A DNA stretch of 61,019 nt from Prochlorococcaceae cyanobacterium jk18x22bins.40 (GTDB lineage Bacteria > Cyanobacteriota > Cyanobacteriia > PCC-6307 > Cyanobiaceae), in contig JAJDVL010000041.1 of assembly GCA_022826155.1 (NCBI GenBank), forward strand, positions 1 to 61,019. Direction: 5' to 3'. The translations under genes were made by a program, and so were the position numbers. This document shows, in pieces, positions 43,772-54,144 of the stretch (positions are counted from its first letter, which is position 1; every line of letters starts with the position of its first letter). The notes under the pieces are model-generated. The model saw only the letters and a list, made by a program, of their open reading frames with translations, did not search any database and was not told the origin of the DNA.

Positions 43772-44080
43772 TCAGAGTTCGAGAATTGCCTGGAACACAC
43801 AGGCCAGGCGGTTCTCTTCGGTGAACGTCTCGAGGTCGTCCCGTCCACGGGGGGGTGGTTGGTCCAGGGCCTCCAATCGCTGTTGGAGACACCGGCACGA
43901 TCCCTGGGCAATTGCCTCCGGTGCCCCCTGGCGACGGGCCTCGGTTTGGCAGATTTGCAGGTAAGTCTCCAGGGGATTGGCGTCCATGGGTTCCACCACC
44001 TGCACAGGATCGGCTGTCGCTGTGAGAAGCCCCGTGGCTGCACCCAGTGCCACGGTGGGGATCAGGAGCCAAGAAACCAT
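43772..44080 (-). CDS. small exported protein downstream of ccsA, unknown
   Basis: A 102-residue protein with an N-terminal hydrophobic signal ([21 protein letters not shown]) and four Cys in the mature part ([27 protein letters not shown]), suggesting two disulfides in the periplasm or lumen. No family is recognised. It overlaps the end of ccsA by 19 nt and ends the lpt-ccsA run, so a role near cytochrome c maturation is conceivable but unproven. Confidence 0.6.
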   Translation of the reverse strand: MVSWLLIPTVALGAATGLLTATADPVQVVEPMDANPLETYLQICQTEARRQGAPEAIAQGSCRCLQQRLEALDQPPPRGRDDLETFTEENRLACVFQAILEL

Positions 44081-44994
44081 CCGTAACTGTGCAGGCCAAC
44101 ACCCAGAAGATTGACACCGATGTAACAGATCACCACCACCACAAATCCGGAGGCAGCCAGCAGTGCTGAGCGACGACCATGCCAGCCCCGATTCAAGCGG
44201 GTGTGGAGATAGGCGGCATACACCAGCCAGCAGATGAGTGCCCAGGTTTCCTTGGGATCCCAACTCCACCAACTGCCCCAGGCTTCATTGGCCCACACCG
44301 CACCACTGATGATGCCGATGGAGAGGAGCAGGAACCCCACCGTGATGGTGCGGTAGCTCAGGTTGTCCAGGCGCTCGGCCTGGCTGAAGGTTTCGCTGGT
44401 GAGGCTGGCGAGGTTCTCTCCCACGGCCATGGTGGGTGCGCGAAACCCGCCGCTGCCGATGGAGCTCCCCCGAATGGCCACGGCTTGATCCCGATTCGCC
44501 AGCAGCACCCCCACCGCCAAGGCAGACCCCACCAGCAGCGCCCCGTAGCTTGCCATGATCACACTCACGTGCATCACCAGCCAGCTTGAGCGCAGGGCCG
44601 GCACCAGGGAATTGGCCGCCTGCAGGGAAGAGGGCAGGGCAAAGGAAGCAAAAGCCAGGGCGCCCAGGGCCAAGGGTGTGGCCAAGGCGGGCACCCAGGC
44701 ATGGGGTGAGATGCGCATCAGCAGAAGCTGGGTAAAGCTGGCGCACCAACTGAGGAAGCACAGCGACTCGTAGAGATTGCTCACGGGAAAGTGACCCGTC
44801 TCCATCCAGCGGCGCAGCAACAACGCCGCCAGGAACAGGTTGGCGGCCGCCACAAGGGTGGTGCTCAACCGCTGGGCACGGTCGCCCGCCATGAGGCCCC
44901 AAAACGCTGCGGGCAAGGCCGTCAACAGCAACCCCAGGGCTGCCAACCCCAGGGCTGCGATGAGGTCGGTGGGTGTCAATAAAGTAATGGGCAT
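44062..44994 (-). CDS. ccsA: cytochrome c biogenesis protein CcsA (system II)
   Basis: Heme-handling membrane protein for thylakoid c-type cytochromes; works with Ccs1. It is 310 residues with about eight helices, the WWD heme motif [20 protein letters not shown] and flanking His residues ([15 protein letters not shown]). An ATG was chosen; a GTG one codon upstream is equivalent. It is 49 nt downstream of lptF on the same strand. Confidence 0.94.
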   Translation of the reverse strand: MPITLLTPTDLIAALGLAALGLLLTALPAAFWGLMAGDRAQRLSTTLVAAANLFLAALLLRRWMETGHFPVSNLYESLCFLSWCASFTQLLLMRISPHAWVPALATPLALGALAFASFALPSSLQAANSLVPALRSSWLVMHVSVIMASYGALLVGSALAVGVLLANRDQAVAIRGSSIGSGGFRAPTMAVGENLASLTSETFSQAERLDNLSYRTITVGFLLLSIGIISGAVWANEAWGSWWSWDPKETWALICWLVYAAYLHTRLNRGWHGRRSALLAASGFVVVVICYIGVNLLGVGLHSYGWFLGS

Positions 44995-45043
44995 CACCGA
45001 TGCCGTAAGGGATTCTTCAGGTTAGGGTTGGAGTCCAATCGTC

Positions 45044-46201
45044 CTAGCGACTGGATCGGTAGAGGAGGGCCAGTCCTGCCGCCAGGCCAACGGCAACCGG
45101 GGCCCAGGCAGAGAGATAGGGGGGGAGAATCCCCTGCACCCCCAAGGAACTGAAAACAAACGACAGCAGGTAGTAGCCGAAGATGATGATGAGGCTGATG
45201 CCGAATCCCTTGCTGCGGCTCCGTGTTTTGCCAACGGATTGGGTGCCGATGCTGGAGCCCACAAGGGCAAACACCAGGCAGCTCAAGGGAACCGAAAACT
45301 TTTCCTGAAGACGGACGCTCAACTTGCGTGCCTGGCGCAGATTTCCCGTCCTTTCCAGCAGGGTCCGGGACATATGGGTTTGGGCAACAGTCATGTTGGC
45401 AGGATCCGTGGGAATCTCCGCCAAGCGCAAAGGGGTGTCCCCAATGGGAGACAGTTGTTCCTCAAAGCGCATCCGGGACTGGGAGCTGCCGTCCTCTGCC
45501 AGGGAGGTGGTGGTGCCGTCAAGAAACAGCAAGTTCCCCTGGTCCTGGTCAAAATAGGCCTCCCGGGCTTGTACCACCTGGAGCATGTCGGGGCGGCTGA
45601 TGTCCAGCACCGTGATGCCTTTCATATGACCGTCTATGGCCTCCCGTGCGTAGAACAATTGCGCCAGGCCATGGTGGGAACCACCGTCTGCCCTGGAAAT
45701 TCTGGCGAAGTGGGGATAGATGATGTGCTTACCCCTGTTTTTGGGCATGGATCGCCCCAAGGCGGCTTGCAAGACCACAACAGAATGGTGGTTGCTGCTG
45801 GGCACCACCAGATCGCTGACCAGAAAGCTGACCACGCTGAACACCAGGCCCAAAACCACCGCGGGCAGTACGTAGCGCCTGGTGGGCACGCCAACGCTGC
45901 GCAGGGCAATGAGTTCATTGCCACTGGAAAGCCTGCTATAGGTGAGCAGTGTGCCCAGCAGCATGGCCATGGGCAAGGCATAGACCATCAAACCCGGCAA
46001 CTGCAGGACGAGAACCTGAAGCGCCGGGCCAATGGGCAAACCCCGCTCCACAACCTTGCGCACCAGGTCGAACAGGGCGTCCCCGGTCACCAGCAGCAAG
46101 CTGAAGATGCCGATTCCAAACAACAGTGGACCCAGCAGCTCTCCATAAAGCCAGCGATCCAGCAGGCCCAGACGACGGGTGAGGGGGGACAGGATGACCA
46201 T
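45044..46201 (-). CDS. LptF/LptG-family LPS export permease
   Basis: A 385-residue inner-membrane component of the Lpt LPS transporter. Helices cluster at the N-terminus (LLGPLLFGIGIFSLLLVTG, VLVLQLPGLMVYALPMAMLL, ELIALRSVGVPTRRYV) and C-terminus, with a periplasmic jellyroll between. Cyanobacteria often have a single such gene, which would form a homodimer with LptB. Its ATG directly follows the lptB stop. Confidence 0.92.
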   Translation of the reverse strand: MVILSPLTRRLGLLDRWLYGELLGPLLFGIGIFSLLLVTGDALFDLVRKVVERGLPIGPALQVLVLQLPGLMVYALPMAMLLGTLLTYSRLSSGNELIALRSVGVPTRRYVLPAVVLGLVFSVVSFLVSDLVVPSSNHHSVVVLQAALGRSMPKNRGKHIIYPHFARISRADGGSHHGLAQLFYAREAIDGHMKGITVLDISRPDMLQVVQAREAYFDQDQGNLLFLDGTTTSLAEDGSSQSRMRFEEQLSPIGDTPLRLAEIPTDPANMTVAQTHMSRTLLERTGNLRQARKLSVRLQEKFSVPLSCLVFALVGSSIGTQSVGKTRSRSKGFGISLIIIFGYYLLSFVFSSLGVQGILPPYLSAWAPVAVGLAAGLALLYRSSR

Positions 46202-46930
46202 TCAGATGGTGAAGCTTTTGCCCAGGTAGTGCTGCCTGACCAACGGATCACTGGCCACAACCTGGGAAGAGCCGGACGCCAGGACCGTGCCTTTGTTAAG
46301 GATATAGGCGCGATCCGTGATGGAGAGGGTTTCCCGCACGTTGTGATCCGTGATGAGTAGTCCCACCTGCTGTTGCTTGAGGCGCAGGATCAAGGTCTGC
46401 AAATCATGAACCGCCAGCGGGTCCACGCCGGCAAACGGCTCGTCCAGCAGCAAATAGCGGGGACCGTGGGCGCCCACCGCCAGCGCTCTGGCCACTTCGG
46501 TCCGGCGTCGTTCACCACCGGAGAGTTGGGCACCCCGCCGCTGCAGAAAAGACTCCAGTTGGAAGTCGGCCACCAGTTGATTGAGCCGTTGATGGCGTAC
46601 AGGCGCAGGCAGTCGGGATTGCTCCAAGCTGAGCAGCAGGTTGTCCCGCACGGTGAGGGAGCGGAAGACGCTGGCCTCCTGGGGCAGATAGCCCAGCCCC
46701 AGCCTGGCCCGCTGGGGCATGGTCAGCGCCGTGATGGAGTGGCCGTCTAGAACAATGTCCCCCTGGTCCGGCTGCAACTGACCGGTGATCAGGTTGAAAG
46801 TGGTGGTCTTGCCTGCCCCGTTGGGTCCCAGGAGCCCCACCACTTCACCCGGGTGCAAGTGCATGTCCAGGGATCGAATCAACTGACGACCGGCCAGGCT
46901 CAGGTTGATCCCCTGCAACTCCAGGCTCAT
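46202..46930 (-). CDS. lptB: LPS export ABC transporter ATPase
   Basis: A 242-residue ABC ATPase: Walker A GLLGPNGAGKTTTF, Q-loop YLPQEASVFR, signature LSGGERRRTEVARAL, Walker B YLLLDEPFAGVD and H-loop LITDHNVRETL. It matches LptB rather than other ABC families, and lptA and lptF flank it. Its start overlaps the lptA stop by four nt. Confidence 0.96.
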   Translation of the reverse strand: MSLELQGINLSLAGRQLIRSLDMHLHPGEVVGLLGPNGAGKTTTFNLITGQLQPDQGDIVLDGHSITALTMPQRARLGLGYLPQEASVFRSLTVRDNLLLSLEQSRLPAPVRHQRLNQLVADFQLESFLQRRGAQLSGGERRRTEVARALAVGAHGPRYLLLDEPFAGVDPLAVHDLQTLILRLKQQQVGLLITDHNVRETLSITDRAYILNKGTVLASGSSQVVASDPLVRQHYLGKSFTI

Positions 46931-47427
46931 GGGATCAACGCCTGCTGGGTGGGGGAAGACAGGTCGTAGGTGCTATGCACCTGCTCACCTGGCCTGGACT
47001 CCACAACAAACGTCCGGGACTGGGCCGTATACACCAGCCGCTCGCCACGAATGCTGTTGCCCCCCTTTTGCTTGACCTCCACGCCGCCGGTGAGGATCAG
47101 CCTTCCCTCCCGGGTGAAGTACTGGGCGTGGTCGGCCGTGGCGGTGAGGTCGTGGGCCGGGTAGGTGATCTGCACCCGTCCCTCTGCTGTGAGAATGCCT
47201 TCCTCTTCGTTCATCTCCTGCCGGCCGGAGCGGATGGTGATCCAGCCACTGTCCGGCCGCTGCTCATCGGGGTTGGCGTCGGTAGTCTGCGCCAGGGACG
47301 GCACGGAAACAGTAGATGGGGGGTGGAACGGCTGGCATCTGCCGGGCTGGCCTGTTGTGGCTGCCAGAGCCATCATCAGCACCAGCCAGGTTGGCCACAG
47401 CCAAGACAGATTGATCGCCACTGGCAT
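46927..47427 (-). CDS. lptA: LptA/OstA-family periplasmic LPS transport protein
   Basis: A 166-residue protein with an N-terminal signal (WLWPTWLVLMMALAATTG) and the OstA jellyroll: ILTAEGRVQITYPAHDLTAT, then GRLILTGGVEVKQKGGNSI and GERLVYTAQSRTFVV. It carries LPS between the inner-membrane LptB-LptF complex and the outer-membrane LptD-like protein (16436-18754). First gene of the run. No promoter is certain. Confidence 0.9.
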   Translation of the reverse strand: MPVAINLSWLWPTWLVLMMALAATTGQPGRCQPFHPPSTVSVPSLAQTTDANPDEQRPDSGWITIRSGRQEMNEEEGILTAEGRVQITYPAHDLTATADHAQYFTREGRLILTGGVEVKQKGGNSIRGERLVYTAQSRTFVVESRPGEQVHSTYDLSSPTQQALIP

Positions 47428-47445
47428 CCATGACGGCCTGGGTGC

Positions 47446-47802
47446 CTAGTCTGCCCTACACCGTGGTGGCGGTGGGGCGGTACCCCCAGGAGGGTCCTGC
47501 AGAAAGCGGAGCCAATGCCGGCCTTGCTCATGCAGGTAACCCAGATCCACCCCGTCCAGCTCGTCACGGCAGCGGGCCAGGCGCGCCACGGCTTCACCCC
47601 AGAGCAAGGTGGCGCCACGGCGGTTGCCTTGCTGCCAGTGGACCATGGCCACGGCGATCTGAACCATGGCCTGCAGGGGCCTGCGGCATGGCTCCAGGCT
47701 CTCCTGCCAGAGCACCTCCAGGGCGTCATGGCAGGCGTACCAGTCTTCCTGGGCAAAGAGGGCCAGCGCCGAGGCAAGGGCAGGATCCGGACGGGCCGCC
47801 AT
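47446..47802 (-). CDS. DUF309 protein
   Basis: A 118-residue helical protein with the DUF309 core FAQEDWYACHDALEVLWQES and LQAMVQIAVAMVHWQQGNRRGA. The His and Glu/Asp residues of the core are kept. Function unknown; widely found in cyanobacteria and Firmicutes. It lies between lptA and typA on the same strand, 18 nt before lptA. Confidence 0.85.
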   Translation of the reverse strand: MAARPDPALASALALFAQEDWYACHDALEVLWQESLEPCRRPLQAMVQIAVAMVHWQQGNRRGATLLWGEAVARLARCRDELDGVDLGYLHEQGRHWLRFLQDPPGGTAPPPPRCRAD

Positions 47803-47830
47803 GGGAGGAGCAAGGGCTAATCAAAGATGT

Positions 47831-49630
47831 CTAGCGTTTAACGGGCTTGCGACTGGGCAGCTTGCGCAGTCGCATGGATTTCGGGGTCACCTCCAGCAAC
47901 TCATCGGGGCCGATGTAACCCAGGGACCGTTCAAGAGTCATCTCCACGGGAGCCTGCAGGGTGTCCAACTCCTCGGCGCCCGCTGAGCGCATATTGGTGA
48001 GTTGCTTGGTCTTGCAGACGTTGATCTCCAGGTCCTGGGGGCGTGTGTGTTCCCCCACGATCATTCCCTTGTAAACCCTGGTGCCTGGGCGAATGAAAAA
48101 CTGGCCCCGGTCTTCCGTGTTCTTGAGGGCATAGACGGTGGCCACGCCCGTCTCGAAGGCAATCAGCACCCCGCTGTGGCGGGCTTGCAGGTCTCCTTCC
48201 ATCTTGCGGTAGTCCAAAAACGAGTGGCTCATCAGGCCTTCGCCCCGGGTCATGCGGATGAAGTCACTGCGAAAGCCCACCAGGCCGCGGGCAGGAATGA
48301 TGAACTCCATTTGACAGCGACCATCCCCGGAGGTGGCCATGTTCTGCATTTCCCCCCTGCACGTGCCCAGGCGCTCAATGCAGCCCCCCACCGCCGCTTC
48401 CGGCACATCCAGAACGATGGTCTCGTAGGGTTCGCAGATGTCCCCGTCCATGGTGCGGAAGATCACCTGGGGTTGGGAGACCTGGAACTCGTAGCCTTCC
48501 CGCCGCATGGTCTCGATCAAGATGCCCAGGTGGAGTTCTCCCCGGCCGCATACGGTGAAGCGGTCCGGAGACGTGGTGTCCTCTACCCGCAGGGCCACGT
48601 TGGTGAGCAATTCCTTGTATAAACGGTCCCGCAACTGACGACTGGTGACAAACTTTCCCTCCCGGCCGGCAAAGGGGGAGTCGTTGACCATGAAGGTCAT
48701 CTGCAAGGTGGGCTCATCCACCTTGATCAGGGGAAGGGCTTTGGAGTTGGGGCTGTCACCACAGGCAATGGTGTCGCCAATGTTCACCCCGCTGAAGCCG
48801 GCCACCGCAACAATGTCCCCGGCGGCGGCGGTCTGGATTTCCAGACGTCTCAGCCCCTGAAACCCCAGCAGTTTGCTGACCCGGCCCCGCTTCATGGCGC
48901 CGTCACCGCGGATCAGAGTTGCCTGCTGCCCGGTGTTGATGGTGCCGTTATGGAGTCGGCCAATGGCAATGGTGCCCAGGAAATCGCTGTAGTCCAGGGT
49001 GGTGACTTGCAGTTGCAGAGGCTTGTCGGGGTCGCCCACCGGGGGTGGCGTGTGGCGAAGAATGGCCTCGAACAGGGGCTGCAGGGTGTCACTGCCCCTG
49101 TCCGGATCAGCCGTGGCAAATCCCCCGAGGCCACTGCCAAAGAGGTAGGGAAAATCACATTGGTCATCGTCAGCCCCCAGCTCCAGGAAGAGATCCAGCA
49201 CCTTGTCCACCGCCACGCCCGGCATGGCTTGGGGCCGGTCGACTTTATTGATGAAGACGATGGGCCGCAGGCCCTTCTCCAGAGCCTTTTTCAGGACAAA
49301 GCGGGTCTGCGGCATGGGGCCTTCGTTGGCATCCACCACCAGCAGACAACCGTCCACCATGCCCAACACCCGCTCCACCTCTCCGCCAAAATCCGCGTGA
49401 CCAGGGGTGTCCACGATGTTAATGCGGGTCTGCCCGTAGTCCACCGCGGTGTTCTTGGCCAGGATGGTGATGCCCCGCTCCCTCTCCAGCGCATTGCTGT
49501 CCATCACGCAACTGGGCACCGCCTCCCCCTGGCGAAAAATGCCCGATTGGGCCAGCAGGGCATCCACCAGGGTGGTCTTGCCATGGTCAACATGGGCAAT
49601 GATGGCAATGTTGCGGATGGGTCGGCCCAT
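47831..49630 (-). CDS. typA: GTP-binding protein TypA/BipA
   Basis: A ribosome-associated GTPase involved in assembly and stress responses. It is 599 residues. G1 [15 protein letters not shown], switch [12 protein letters not shown]3 [17 protein letters not shown]4 INKVDRP; then domain II, III, V and the unique CTD ([19 protein letters not shown], then [17 protein letters not shown] end). ATG 49630 was preferred over an upstream TTG that adds seven residues. Confidence 0.96.
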   Translation of the reverse strand: MGRPIRNIAIIAHVDHGKTTLVDALLAQSGIFRQGEAVPSCVMDSNALERERGITILAKNTAVDYGQTRINIVDTPGHADFGGEVERVLGMVDGCLLVVDANEGPMPQTRFVLKKALEKGLRPIVFINKVDRPQAMPGVAVDKVLDLFLELGADDDQCDFPYLFGSGLGGFATADPDRGSDTLQPLFEAILRHTPPPVGDPDKPLQLQVTTLDYSDFLGTIAIGRLHNGTINTGQQATLIRGDGAMKRGRVSKLLGFQGLRRLEIQTAAAGDIVAVAGFSGVNIGDTIACGDSPNSKALPLIKVDEPTLQMTFMVNDSPFAGREGKFVTSRQLRDRLYKELLTNVALRVEDTTSPDRFTVCGRGELHLGILIETMRREGYEFQVSQPQVIFRTMDGDICEPYETIVLDVPEAAVGGCIERLGTCRGEMQNMATSGDGRCQMEFIIPARGLVGFRSDFIRMTRGEGLMSHSFLDYRKMEGDLQARHSGVLIAFETGVATVYALKNTEDRGQFFIRPGTRVYKGMIVGEHTRPQDLEINVCKTKQLTNMRSAGAEELDTLQAPVEMTLERSLGYIGPDELLEVTPKSMRLRKLPSRKPVKR

Positions 49631-49658
49631 AACAGACAAGGCAGCAGTCAATGGTTAG

Positions 49659-50390
49659 TTATGATGGGGTATTGAGTCGGTGCGCCTGCTCGAATAATTC
49701 CAGCGCGTGGCTGCTGCCTTCCCAACGCCAGTGCCATGGTTCATAGGCCACGCCCTGAGGGTTGTCCGCCGGGAACGACAACCGGAAGTGATAACGGGCT
49801 GCGTGCTGCTGCAACCAGGCGAAGGCGGCGCTCTGGTCAAAGGCTTCCTCCAGGTCCAACTCGGGACGGCGGGCATCCCCCACGTCCAGGGCGTAGCCGG
49901 TGTGATGCTCGGAGTAGCCAGGCGGGGCGCTGACTTTGGCCCGCTCCGCCGGCCGCTGACCCCGTTCCACCATGACGGAGAAGAACAGGTCGTGCTGGGT
50001 CTCCCGATCCCGAAAGGCGCTCAGCAGACTCAGTTGTACGCCGTCGTCCGCGGCGTCCTTCTGCATGGCCAGAAATGCCGCCGCCGCATCTCCGTGGAGT
50101 CGGTAGCCGGTAACCACCTCCACCAGGTCTGTCTCGTGGGCCATGGGGTAGGCGAAGTGTCTCAGGAGCCGACCATCCGCCTCCGGTGGGGGCATGAGTT
50201 CGGTTAAGGGGTCCAGTCCCGTGGGCATGTGCTGGGTGGAGCGCAGGAAAACGACCATTCCCGCCACCATAGCGCTGGCCAGGAGGACCAGAAGCGTCAA
50301 CGGGCTGGGTTGCTGTTGCTGGCGAACGGACGGGGTGAGACGGCGAGCAACGGGGATCTCGTCCAACGGGGTTGTTGTCGCCTTTGCCAC
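49659..50390 (-). CDS. VanY-type D-alanyl-D-alanine carboxypeptidase
   Basis: A zinc peptidase that trims peptidoglycan stem peptides. About 243 residues: a membrane anchor (TLLVLLASAMVAGMVVFL), then the VanY domain with SAFRDRETQHDLFF, the zinc ligands in GYSEHHTGYALDVGD and the catalytic EPWHWRWEG. The start is uncertain: GTG 50390 was chosen, and a TTG at 50447 is also open. It points away from chlP. Confidence 0.88.
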   Translation of the reverse strand: MAKATTTPLDEIPVARRLTPSVRQQQQPSPLTLLVLLASAMVAGMVVFLRSTQHMPTGLDPLTELMPPPEADGRLLRHFAYPMAHETDLVEVVTGYRLHGDAAAAFLAMQKDAADDGVQLSLLSAFRDRETQHDLFFSVMVERGQRPAERAKVSAPPGYSEHHTGYALDVGDARRPELDLEEAFDQSAAFAWLQQHAARYHFRLSFPADNPQGVAYEPWHWRWEGSSHALELFEQAHRLNTPS

Positions 50391-50533
50391 GTCTTTGGGA
50401 CTATCGCCTTCCCCCTGAATTATTGCCCCAGGACGACTCCCCTGCAACCGCTTGGCAACAGCCTGCCCATGGCATGGCGTCGTGGCTGTAGGTTCAGAAG
50501 ATCACTCCCTGCCAAGGATCGAGGAGAGTTGTC

Positions 50534-51916
50534 ATGCTGCGCGTTGCCGTTGTTGGCGGAGGCCCCAGTGGGTCCTGTGCCGCGGAAGTGTTGGCCAAAG
50601 CTGGAATCAGAACCTGGCTGTTTGAGCGCAAGCTGGACAATGCCAAGCCCTGTGGTGGTGCGATTCCCCTCTGCATGGTGGAGGAGTTCGACCTCCCCAA
50701 CCACATCATCGACCGCAAGGTTCGCAATATGCGGATGATTTCCCCTTCCAATAAGGAAGTGGACATTCGTCTGGATCCTCTCGGGTATCGCCAGGATGAA
50801 TTTATCGGCATGTGCCGCCGGGAGATTTTTGACGCCTTCCTGCGCAATCGGGCGGCCGAGCATGGCGCCACTCTGATTAACGGCCTGGTGCAGACCATTA
50901 CCACCGGACCCCAACGTCAAGGCCCCTACACCATCCACTACGCTGCCCACGGTGAAGGGCTCAAGGGTGAGCGCCAAACCCTGGAGGTGGATTACATCAT
51001 CGGTGCCGACGGGGCCAACTCCCGGGTGGCCAGGGCCATGGATGCGGGACCCTACAAGGTGGCCATTGCCTTCCAGGAGCGGATCCGCCTGCCCAAGGAA
51101 GAAATGTCCTACTACGAGGATTTGGCAGAGATGTACGTGGGCACTGACGTGTCCCCCGACTTTTACGCCTGGGTGTTTCCAAAGTACGACCACGTGGCGG
51201 TGGGCACCGGCACCATGCAAGAGAACCAGTCCCTGATCAAGGCTCTTCAACAGGGCATCCGCCAACGGGCCAGTAAGCGCCTGTTCCGTGGCGAGGTGAT
51301 CAAGGTGGAGGCTCATCCCATCCCGGAGCACCCCCGCCCGCGCCGGGTGGTGCAGCAGATGAGCCTGGTGGGCGATGCCGCCGGCTATGTGACCAAGAGT
51401 TCCGGTGAAGGCATTTACTTTGCCGCCAAGAGTGGCCGCATGTGTGCGGAAGCCCTGCTGCAGGTGAGTCGGCAGGGCAAACGCATCCCCACCGCCGGAG
51501 AGATGAAACGCACCTACCTGCGCCAGTGGGATCGCCGCTACGGCTCCACCTACACGGTGTTGGACATCCTTCAGCGGGTGTTCTACGCCAATGATGCAAC
51601 CCGTGAGGCCTTCGTGGAGATGTGCGACGACAAGGACGTGCAACGCCTCACCTTTGACAGCTACCTCTACAAGCGAGTTGTGCCCATGAGTCCGTGGCAA
51701 CAGGTGAAGATCACGGCGCTGACCGTGGCGAGCCTGTTGCGGGGGCAGGCCCTTGCTCCGAAGATGTACCGACCGGTGGACACCGCCGTGGGGCGTCCCC
51801 AGGAAGATTTCCTCAATCCTGGCGCTGTGGCAGTGGAGATGACGCCACGGGGCTGCACGTCAGCCGCTGACCCTCAACCGGATAACCGGGAAAAGTCTGC
51901 AATGACAAGCGCCTGA
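50534..51916 (+). CDS. chlP: geranylgeranyl reductase
   Basis: Reduces geranylgeranyl groups to phytyl for chlorophyll a and tocopherol. It is 460 residues, an FAD enzyme with VAVVGGGPSGSCAAEVLAKA at the N-terminus, the FERKLDNAKPCGGAIP signature, YIIGADGANSRVARAM and QQMSLVGDAAGYVTKSSGEG. ATG 50534 has a GAGGAGAG ribosome-binding site just upstream; a TAGGTT near 50500 is a possible -10. Its last 43 nt overlap glyS tail to tail. Confidence 0.96.
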   Translation: MLRVAVVGGGPSGSCAAEVLAKAGIRTWLFERKLDNAKPCGGAIPLCMVEEFDLPNHIIDRKVRNMRMISPSNKEVDIRLDPLGYRQDEFIGMCRREIFDAFLRNRAAEHGATLINGLVQTITTGPQRQGPYTIHYAAHGEGLKGERQTLEVDYIIGADGANSRVARAMDAGPYKVAIAFQERIRLPKEEMSYYEDLAEMYVGTDVSPDFYAWVFPKYDHVAVGTGTMQENQSLIKALQQGIRQRASKRLFRGEVIKVEAHPIPEHPRPRRVVQQMSLVGDAAGYVTKSSGEGIYFAAKSGRMCAEALLQVSRQGKRIPTAGEMKRTYLRQWDRRYGSTYTVLDILQRVFYANDATREAFVEMCDDKDVQRLTFDSYLYKRVVPMSPWQQVKITALTVASLLRGQALAPKMYRPVDTAVGRPQEDFLNPGAVAVEMTPRGCTSAADPQPDNREKSAMTSA

Positions 51917-54054
51917 TTCCGCAGGACCGCCAGCAGGTTGAGCCGGTTGCGGCGCACGTCCGGGTCGGGGGCCATCACCATCACGCTGTTGTCCCCGTCA
52001 AAAAAGGCCTGCAATCGGGGTGACAGCATCCCCAGGCCCGTGAGCAAGCGTTCGTAGCCATCCTGATGCCTGGCCCGACTGAGGGGGGCCAGGGTCTTCA
52101 AAGAGGCCAACACCGCCTCCTCTGCCGGGGAACTGAACAGGGATGCATCCACGCAGTCCCCGGGATCGCATTGATGGCGCTGCAGGTCACCCTTCTCCGC
52201 CAGCCGGGCAGCCCGCTGCACCACCGCCTGGATGGGTGTCAACTCCCCGGATCCCCGCAGCCGCTGCAGCAGACGTCCGCGGCAGACCACGTCCACGGGA
52301 TCCTGCAGCAAAGTCCCGGGATCCTGTGCCTCCGCCGCCACCGCGTCAATAATGTCGTAATCCAGCCCCAGGTCCGCCAGCAGGGTGCGCAGCCGTTGCT
52401 GCAGAAAGGTGAGCAGATCCGCCAGCAGGGGGACGGGATTCACGGTCAGGTTGGGGAAATCCTGGGCGGCCTTGCTGCAGGTAGCTTCCAGCAAGGCCAC
52501 CAGGTCCAGGGACCAGCCACAGCCCACCAGGATGTGCAGCAGTCCATTGCCGGCCCGTCGCAAGGCAAAGGGATCGGAGGAGCCGCTGGGGCGCTGACCG
52601 GTGGAAAAGGTGGAGACCAACAGTTCCAGCCGCTCGCTCAAGGCCAGAATCCGACCCAGGTCGGAGGCGGGTAGGGGATCATCGGCGCCACTGGGCAGGT
52701 AGTGCTCGCGGATGGCCTCAGCCACTTGCGGCCCTTCGCCGGAGGCCATGGCGTACTTGGCCCCCATCACCCCTTGCAGTTCCGGGAACTCGCCAACCAT
52801 CTGGGTCACCAGATCCGCCTTGCACAACAGTGCCGCACGGCCGAGGGCCTGCTCGTTCACCTGGAGTGCTCCGTTCTGCTGCTGGAGCGCCACAGCCGTT
52901 GCCCGGGCCTGGCGCACCAAGCGGTCGGTGCGGTCCTTCAGGGAGCCCAGCCCCACGGCAAAGGTGACCCCTTCAAGGCGGGGCAGATAGCTCTCCAGGG
53001 GTTGAGAGCGGTCCTGGTCATAGAAAAAGGCCCCATCGGCAAGCCGGGCCCGCAGCACCCGTTCGTTGCCCTGGGTGATGAGGGCCTCATCCGCCAGGGG
53101 ACTGGCGTTGGTGATGGCCAGAAAATGGGGGGCCAGCACCCCGTGGGCATCCAGCGCCAAGGGATCCGCCGGAGCTTGAAACAAGGGGACATAGCGCTGA
53201 TGCGTCACCATCTCCATGGCGCTCACCTCAGCCGGCAGGGACAGAAAACGGTCTTCCATGCGACCAACGATCAGCCCCGGTGCTTCCACAAGATCCGTCA
53301 GTTCCTCCAACAGCGCCGGCTTGAGCTGGGGGACGGCGCCCAACTCAGTGGCCTTGCTCTCAATCAGACGGCGGATGTGCGCCTGCCTCTGCTGGCGGTC
53401 GGGAACGATGCCGGCCTTGCGCAGGATGGCCCCGTAGGCTTCAGCCGTGGCAATGGGGAGGGGGTCGCAACGCCAGCCCCGGCGGGGTCCATAGGAATTG
53501 GCCTGGGCTGAGACCACAGGACTGGTCTGCTCCAGTTGCACCGGCAGCAGCTCATCATCCAGCAGGGCCACCAGCCAGCGGATCGGGCGACTGAACCGTT
53601 GAGTCCCTGTCCCCCAACGCATCAGCCGTTTGCCCTGAATGGCGGCAATCCAGCCGGGAATCGCCTTCTGCAGCAATGCCTCCGTTGCCTGTCCCGGTTG
53701 TGTCACCTCGGCAAAGACGAACTCCCCTTTGGGGGTGGCGCGGATGGTCAGGTCCTCCACCGCCAGCCCCCAGCGCCGGGCAAACCCTTGGGCGGCAGCC
53801 GTGGGCCGGCCCCGGTGAAAGGCCTGCCGCGCTGGAGGGCCCTTGTGTTCCTTCGCGAGGTCCTTCTGCCGTGGCGGCAGATCCTGCACCAACACCCCCA
53901 GGCGGCGGGGTGTGGCAAAGCCCTGCCAAGGCGGAGCGTCGAAGTGCCAGTCTTGCAAGGAAGCCGTGATCATCCGGCCCAACTGGGCCAGCGCTGCCGG
54001 GCAAAACGCTGCCGGTAGTTCCTCGGTGCCAATTTCCAGAAGCAGGGAAGCCAC
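51874..54054 (-). CDS. glyS: glycyl-tRNA synthetase beta subunit
   Basis: The tRNA-binding subunit of the alpha2beta2 glycyl-tRNA synthetase; glyQ is not in the window. It is 726 residues, starting ASLLLEIGTEELPAAF, with the RRLGVLVQDLPPRQ, RFSRPIRWLVALLDDELL and DPFALRRAGNGLL signatures. GTG 54054 matches the family N-terminus better than the ATG at 54078. It diverges from dnaG. Confidence 0.95.
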   Translation of the reverse strand: MASLLLEIGTEELPAAFCPAALAQLGRMITASLQDWHFDAPPWQGFATPRRLGVLVQDLPPRQKDLAKEHKGPPARQAFHRGRPTAAAQGFARRWGLAVEDLTIRATPKGEFVFAEVTQPGQATEALLQKAIPGWIAAIQGKRLMRWGTGTQRFSRPIRWLVALLDDELLPVQLEQTSPVVSAQANSYGPRRGWRCDPLPIATAEAYGAILRKAGIVPDRQQRQAHIRRLIESKATELGAVPQLKPALLEELTDLVEAPGLIVGRMEDRFLSLPAEVSAMEMVTHQRYVPLFQAPADPLALDAHGVLAPHFLAITNASPLADEALITQGNERVLRARLADGAFFYDQDRSQPLESYLPRLEGVTFAVGLGSLKDRTDRLVRQARATAVALQQQNGALQVNEQALGRAALLCKADLVTQMVGEFPELQGVMGAKYAMASGEGPQVAEAIREHYLPSGADDPLPASDLGRILALSERLELLVSTFSTGQRPSGSSDPFALRRAGNGLLHILVGCGWSLDLVALLEATCSKAAQDFPNLTVNPVPLLADLLTFLQQRLRTLLADLGLDYDIIDAVAAEAQDPGTLLQDPVDVVCRGRLLQRLRGSGELTPIQAVVQRAARLAEKGDLQRHQCDPGDCVDASLFSSPAEEAVLASLKTLAPLSRARHQDGYERLLTGLGMLSPRLQAFFDGDNSVMVMAPDPDVRRNRLNLLAVLRNQALVIADFSRLSG

Positions 54055-54144
54055 GTATCCACCACGGGATCCCTGCACTGTATGGCCCGCGCTTCACCAC
54101 GGGATTTCCGTTTAGCCTGCGGGTGCATCCCCAAGCACCCTGTC

